Of a stretch of DNA of 64,000 nucleotides, positions 58,948-64,000 are shown in pieces. Source of the stretch: Rhizophlyctis rosea (Eukaryota; Chytridiomycota; Chytridiomycetes; Rhizophlyctidales; Rhizophlyctidaceae); contig JADGJC010000055.1 of assembly GCA_027596075.1 (NCBI GenBank), positions 1 through 64,000 of the forward strand. Reading direction: 5' to 3'. Below the pieces are notes generated by a model. That model ran no database searches, was not told the DNA's origin, and saw only the letters and a program-made list of their open reading frames with translations. Made by a program: the position numbers and the translations under genes. How positions within the stretch are numbered: the first letter of the stretch is position 1; each line of letters begins with the position of its first letter.

Positions 58948-60680
58948 ATGGCTACGTCGGACTTCCTAGGGGTGAGTGGTTGTGGAGTTCGTGCTCTGTT
59001 GCAACCTGCAAGCCACGACGGAGTGTGGGAAACCCGGCGCATGCAGATTCAAAGCAAGGTTCTCACACACTTTCACACGCAAAACAGAAAGCTATAAACA
59101 TCGAAAAACGCGCCACAGAAGAGGATGGAAAAGTCAGTTTTGAGGAGGCGTACAAGCTGTACACCTACAGTTTGAAATGTTTCATGTATGCCATGAAATG
59201 CAAGTGGGACCTGGGACAAAGCACTTTCATTCTTATCACAGCCATTGTCCGGCTTACGTTATTCTGGGTGTGATGCCACAGATGAGAAGAACGAAAGGTC
59301 CAAAGAATCCATTCGCGAAAAGTTCACAGAGTATTTGGATCCAGATCCGGGCGGAGAAGTTGAAGGAATATCTGCAGAAACAGTAAGGGTAGAAGAAGAA
59401 GAAGCCTGTTGCGGCGGGTGGGGTGACAAATGGAGGTACGTATAGCTCAGCCCCTACACACCATTCCTTCATTCCGCCATACGAGGTTCCCCATCAACCA
59501 TCTCACACCCCTCAGCACCAAAAAAGAAAACCGAATCGGCTCCGACGACGACAACGAAGACGACAAAGACAAAAAGGAGGACGCTGAAACAAAGACGCTG
59601 CGATTGGCGCTCGCCGGCGCGGTCCTGCAGGAGAAGGCGAGCATTCGGTGGGAGGATTTTGCCGGTTTGGAGGGTGGGAAGGAGAGTTTGAAGGAGGCCG
59701 TTATTTTACCGATCAAGTTCCCACATCTGTTTACGGGGAAGCGGGCGCCATGGAAGGGGATTTTGTTGTATGACGTGAGTATTTGATGGAAGCTGGATTT
59801 TGTGATTGGAGGTTCAGGGAGCTGATTGAATATGTCCATCCTGCCAGCCCACCCAGAACGGAAAAATCATACCTCGCAAAAGCCGTAGCAACAGAAGCCA
59901 ACTTCGACATTCTTTCTCCGTTAGTTCCTCCGACCTCGTTTGCAGATGGATGGGTAAAAGTGAACGGTAGGGTGCCGCCTCACATCGCTTTTCTTTCCGT
60001 AAGCCTTCGCAAATCTTCACACCTAATTTCCCAACCAGATACACAGGCTTGTAAACCAACTCTTCACGCTGGCCCGTGAGAACAAGCCTGCCACCATTTT
60101 CGTCGACGGAGTGGAGTTCACGGGGAAGGGGAGAGCGAGACCAGTCGGAGGATCAAGAGGGAGTTTTTTGGTGCGGATGCAGGGTGTGGGGAATGATATG
60201 CAAGGGGTGTTGGTGTTGGGGGCTAGGAACATCCTTTGGCAGTTGGATCCGGCTATTTCGGCGACGGTGAGTGTTGTGGTTTTGGATGATTTTGGGGTTA
60301 TGGAGGAATTGGATTCATGATGTGGCGATGCTGATGGTCCTGCTCTGCCTTGCCTTTGGGTTTGAGGTTGATTTCAAAAACGTATCTACATCCCTACTCC
60401 CCGATCACGAACGCCCGGGCACGGATGGTGGGCTTGAATGTGGGGACCACGCCATGTAGACTGAGTTTCGAGGATTATGAGAAGTTGGCGGACGTGACGG
60501 AAGGGTATGCAACGCTCGTCAGCATGATATGTCATTTATGTTACACTCCGGCGCTCACATTCAATCGTGAAACACACCAGGTTCTCAGGCTTCAGATATG
60601 GCTGTACTGGCACGAGACGCCCTAATGGATCCCGTACGGAAAGTACAAATGGCCTACGCGTTTCAAAAAGGTACGATTAT
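58948..60680 (+). pseudogene. Decayed VPS4 (ESCRT-III disassembly AAA ATPase)
   Basis: Order and content match VPS4: an ATG exon, an MIT domain (KAINIEKRATEEDGKVSFEE, AYKLYTYSLKCFMYAMK), a linker, the start of the ATPase ([45 protein letters not shown]), the Walker A region, SYLAKAVATEANF, VRMQGVGND and ALMDPVRKVQ. Breaks are many. Stops and frame changes interrupt the linker (EKLKEYLQKQ then stop) and the middle. Walker A reads DPPRTEKSY, with all three glycines of the canonical motif replaced. Walker B has lost its Glu (IFVDGVE). The arginine-finger segment after DPAI is missing. It cannot encode a working ATPase. A functional VPS4 should exist elsewhere in the genome. Confidence 0.85.
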
Positions 60681-61907
60681 GCATTTCGCTCCTCGTTTCA
60701 TCCCAACATCCTCCTCAAACAAGACTTTTTCACCACCCGAACTCACCTATTCCCACCCTCAACACAGCTGATAGCCGCTGCACGGACCGACCGAAAATGA
60801 CACCACACTGGACGCCCTACTTGCCCGGCGACAGCGGCGCAACGGAATAGAGATGGACGCAGACCGAGAGTGACGAGTTGCTTGAGCCCCTGGTTGACGA
60901 TTAATGAATTTTATGAGGGCGGCGAGCACTAGTAGGCCTAGTGTGACTATGTCGGATGAAGCTTTTGCTTGTTATCAGTTAGGTTTGGGGGATTGGCGAT
61001 GATCCATGTGATGTATTGTCCCTTTCTTGAAAGGAAATGCCGACTTCTTCGTTATGCCCGAAAAAAAAGGACGTCAAGCGTAGCGCCTGATGTTGGATTC
61101 GTGAATCTGGGCTGGGTTGACTGGAGGTTTTTTTTCCATTATCCACATACTTTGCGTCAACAGAATTTGACATGATCTCGCAGTGACTTGTGTATCATCA
61201 TCCCTCGCAGCCTCCGTCTTCCCGTTGACCGCCCATCAGTCTTGATTTCTTGCTAAATGTCCGTCCTCTTTGCAAACTTCGCGTTTATTGGCCTTGTTTG
61301 TTCACACATTGTCAACATGCCGCTGTGCCACAGCCGACAGTAAGTACCGGTATGTCTAGATTTTGGGACCTTGGAATGTCTTCAACTAATCGGACGGATG
61401 CAAACCTGCAAACAAAGCATTATGTGCAGGATTGGCGATTTGCGCTGGAAAAGGGGTGAAACTTTCTCCGTGAAACTGTGAAAGCTTGAAAGCCTTATTG
61501 TGAGGCTGTGATGAAATATCGAATGCCAAGTCGGGGCTGTCGGAGAGCTATTCCCACCCAGAAATAAGGAAGTTTCCGCAGGTGCTTCAGTTGCCATTTT
61601 TGGCAGAACTTCCACGGTTTGCACAACGGAAGCGATGCTTGTGCCACAGATTCCGGTACTTTGAGATGTAACCACGTTCGTGCAAGTTGGGCGAGTTCCA
61701 TTTGTTTCCCGCGACTCTCCATTTCTCTCGCCTTTTCCCCCTCACATTTCCAACACGAGCCGCCAGGGACAAACCCACCTCCGTAAAGAACGATATAAAT
61801 GCTCCCCCATCCAAATCAACATACTTCCCCCCATATACCAAGTATCCATCATCCATCTCACTTCCATCAATCCTACCAATAACTTTCCGGTCCCCCACAT
61901 CACCATC
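60681..61907. other. Intergenic, no gene seen
   Basis: About 1.2 kb from the end of the VPS4 relic to the arrestin-like gene. The last 100 bp before the ATG are pyrimidine-rich (CCCCCATATACC, CCCCCACATCACCATC), consistent with a promoter and 5' leader. No coding feature. Confidence 0.5.
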
Positions 61908-63273
61908 ATGATATCAAGTGCAGAAGAATCCTACTGGGCCCGAACCCTGACAGCACCCTTCACCCCAGAACCCCTCTTCAAAGTCCACATCCTCCCAGGC
62001 CCCAACAACTCCTTCATCTCCGGTCTCCCCGGCATAACCCCATTCTCCATCCACGCAACCATCCGCGTCACCAACACCCACAAAACCAAACAAAAGCACA
62101 TCAAGAGCATCCGCATCCTACTCGCGGGCGATACGCAGTACTCGTGGCAGGGCGGGCAAAATAACTGGCGGGGGAGTGATTTTAATTTTGATATTTATGT
62201 GGAGCATAAGGAGGATTTGTTGGTGGTTGGGGAGGGTGTGAGCAAGGTGGTGCCGTTGGGACCGGGGGAGGTTAGAGATTTTCATTTTGTCAAACCTTTT
62301 GCTTCGAGAGATCAAGGAGGACCTACTTATTGGCCGAATTCTATGCACAGACCGGTGAGTTTTGACAGTGCGCATTGTTTGGAATGTGGTCTTTAGGCGC
62401 GGGGGAAGGAAGGAACTTTGAATTTGCACGAGTCAGAGTCCGCTGTGCCGTGTTCTACAACTAAACGCACTCCCGCAATCAACAGAGCGAGCACGGTGAA
62501 GCACGAACACGCTACACCATTGAAGCACGGGTGTTCATGGCAAAGTCCGGTCTCCTAGGATCTGAATCTGAACCTATCAAAGGCACAACAAACATTCCCT
62601 TCGTATGGTACAGTCCAGACAGTTTGGAAGAAATTATCCGTCTCCAGGATTTGGATCCCAAACCTGGATTCAGTAACGGCACCCTTTATCACCTGCAAGT
62701 CTTGCAATCTCCCACCCCACCCCACACCCCACCGAACTCGACGTAGGCTTCACCAACGGTTTTACATTCAATATTGACGGCCCAATCGAATTCAGCGCAA
62801 AACTCCACGACCCGCGAGCCGTCAAGTCCCTCCACCTCACCATCGACCAAACCATCCTCTGCAAACCAGCAAATTCATCAAAAGGCCTCAGGATGCACTA
62901 CCCGATATTCACTTGGAGTCACCACTTCTCCAATCCCGACACCACAACCACCACCCACACCTTCGCACCCCTCCTAACCCAATTCACCAAAAAACACCAA
63001 ACGGACCCCGCAATCCTCCCCACCCGTCGCCGCCCCCAAGACAAGATCTTCCACGTGCACCATAGGATGCAACTTAAAGTCGAGCTCGGGACACGAACGT
63101 ACCAATTGACGATAAATCCTACCATTGTGCCGTGGAAGCGACAAGATTTGGTGGACTTTGTTAGGGAGAATCCGGTGGTTGTTAGGGAGGTCGTGCATGG
63201 GTTTACGCCCGAGTATTTGGATATTCCGTGGGAGGATGCACCGGAGTATCAGCCTGCTCCTGCGTATGGGTGA
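61908..63273 (+). CDS. Arrestin-like (alpha-arrestin/ART type) protein
   Basis: Exons 61908-62354, 62486-62672 and 62747-63273; phases close and give 386 aa. The N-terminal arrestin lobe is suggested by strands such as FSIHATIRVTNTHKTKQKHI and IKSIRILLAGDTQYSW. The C-terminal lobe has GFTFNIDGPIEFSAKLHD, VKSLHLTIDQTIL and KIFHVHHRMQLKVELGTRTY. The end, IPWEDAPEYQPAPAYG, recalls the Pro/Tyr motifs by which alpha-arrestins recruit Rsp5-type ubiquitin ligases, but here they read APEY and APAY rather than PPxY. Fungal relatives act as adaptors for endocytosis of plasma-membrane transporters. The exon 2 donor (GTAACG) was chosen because it is the only one that restores frame. The wobble composition flips sharply at about 62.13 kb inside exon 1. 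Confidence 0.75.
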
Positions 63274-64000
63274 GATGAATGGGGGAGCGTTAGGTGTGAC
63301 TTTGGTGGGGTTAGCGATGGGGTAGGACCTCCGTTGCGGGCACTGGCATTTCATTAAGCATATGGGACCCATTCTGTATATAACATCCTGCGCGAGTAAC
63401 TCATCTGTCAATACTACTTACACGTACCGCCTATGCTGGCATTGAGCACTCGTTTCAAGTCAATTCACGCCGCATGTCCTTGTGCTGAAGGCCAGTTTGT
63501 TTCAGTGTGGTGCTAGGGAGTGCACTCGCGGGTCACGTAATCGATCTGTGTTCCTCCCCTTCACGCGTAGTGTGATTTGTTATTTCAGTATACTTTCAGT
63601 TCATTATCTATTTCGGGATATCGTCAATCCTCATTCAGCCTGTTCAAATTCGTCCGCCACACGCAGTTCCATTTTTTGGTGTTGTCTTCAAAGCCATCCG
63701 AGTGTGCAATTGGTTGACTCCTCAACGTCTTGATTTAATCCAGCTTCCAAACAAGATATGTGAAGATTGTGGAGATACGACCACGCAGTCTCTTGCTCGA
63801 TCTACGCTCTCACCAATACTCCTCGCAAGCGACACCGGCCGACCGGTTCGTCTAATCTGAAGCGGCAGGAAGCCTTCACGAAGCACACACCACCACTCAT
63901 CACCTATTGCACTTGTCGACCACCAAAGCTCCTGTCTCATTGCTTCGCACGCTGTTATATGTCCACCCAACCCCTATTGCCCAACCAAAACTGCATGACA
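63274..64000. other. Intergenic or start of next region, no gene seen
   Basis: No frame with recognisable content on either strand up to the window edge. Confidence 0.45.

Noticed and set aside
62673..62746. Reading straight through 62.7 kb in the arrestin-like gene
   Set aside because: That frame ends at a TAG after HTPPNST. A GTAACG..TAG intron of 74 bp restores the frame into the C-terminal lobe.

Overview
The window comes from a zoosporic (flagellated) fungus, most likely a chytrid. Spliceosomal introns of about 50-280 bp with GT..AG ends interrupt most genes. Fungal regulatory genes (Mediator MED12, a RhoGAP, a Trf4-type nucleotidyltransferase, an arrestin-like protein) sit beside two genes of the motile flagellum: CFAP54 (central pair) and IFT122 (intraflagellar transport complex A). 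I found no rRNA or convincing tRNA gene and no recognisable transposon.

Layout. 1-4370: no gene; a degenerate tandem repeat of about 194 bp lies at 0.85-1.6 kb. 4.4-6.8 kb (+): an RS-domain/UHM protein like the ends of U2AF65 without its two central RRMs, followed almost in the same reading frame by a Trf4-like nucleotidyltransferase; both carry single-base frame breaks. 7.7-16.2 kb (-): one 14-exon gene of 2378 codons built from repeated multi-exon modules, with no family I recognise. 16.9-17.8 kb (+): an unknown single-exon protein. 18.2-23.0 kb (-): a nine-exon RhoGAP interrupted by a small assembly gap. 23.9-34.8 kb (-): CFAP54, five exons, 3564 aa. 36.8-43.7 kb (+): MED12, about 18 exons. 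44.0-44.7 kb: a 31/41-bp minisatellite and a two-exon fragment of MSH2. 46.0-46.9 kb (-): a secreted Cys-rich peptide and a doubtful ORF. 47.3-48.6 kb (+): a membrane-anchored SDR. 49.2-53.6 kb (-): IFT122, four exons, 1324 aa. 54.2-55.6 kb (-): a DEDDy exonuclease with an in-frame TAG. 56.1-56.9 kb (-): a small RRM-like protein. 58.9-60.7 kb (+): a decayed VPS4 copy. 61.9-63.3 kb (+): an arrestin-like protein.

Two observations stand out. First, the 7.7-16.2 kb gene consists of two copies of one module (A) and three of another (B); the copies are so divergent in sequence that intron position and phase are the clearest evidence that they are homologous. Second, the sequence shows an abrupt patchwork of strand composition: blocks of a few hundred bases alternate between G/T-rich and A/C-rich on the + strand, switching inside single exons and independent of gene direction. 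The window also holds several damaged or partial copies of core genes (U2AF65-like, Trf4-like, MSH2, exonuclease, VPS4) close to intact large genes.

Exon coordinates were derived by hand from splice consensus, reading phase and protein similarity. For the 14-exon gene, CFAP54, IFT122, the SDR, the arrestin-like and the RRM genes every phase closes and the total is divisible by three. The RhoGAP has one ambiguous junction and MED12 has three.
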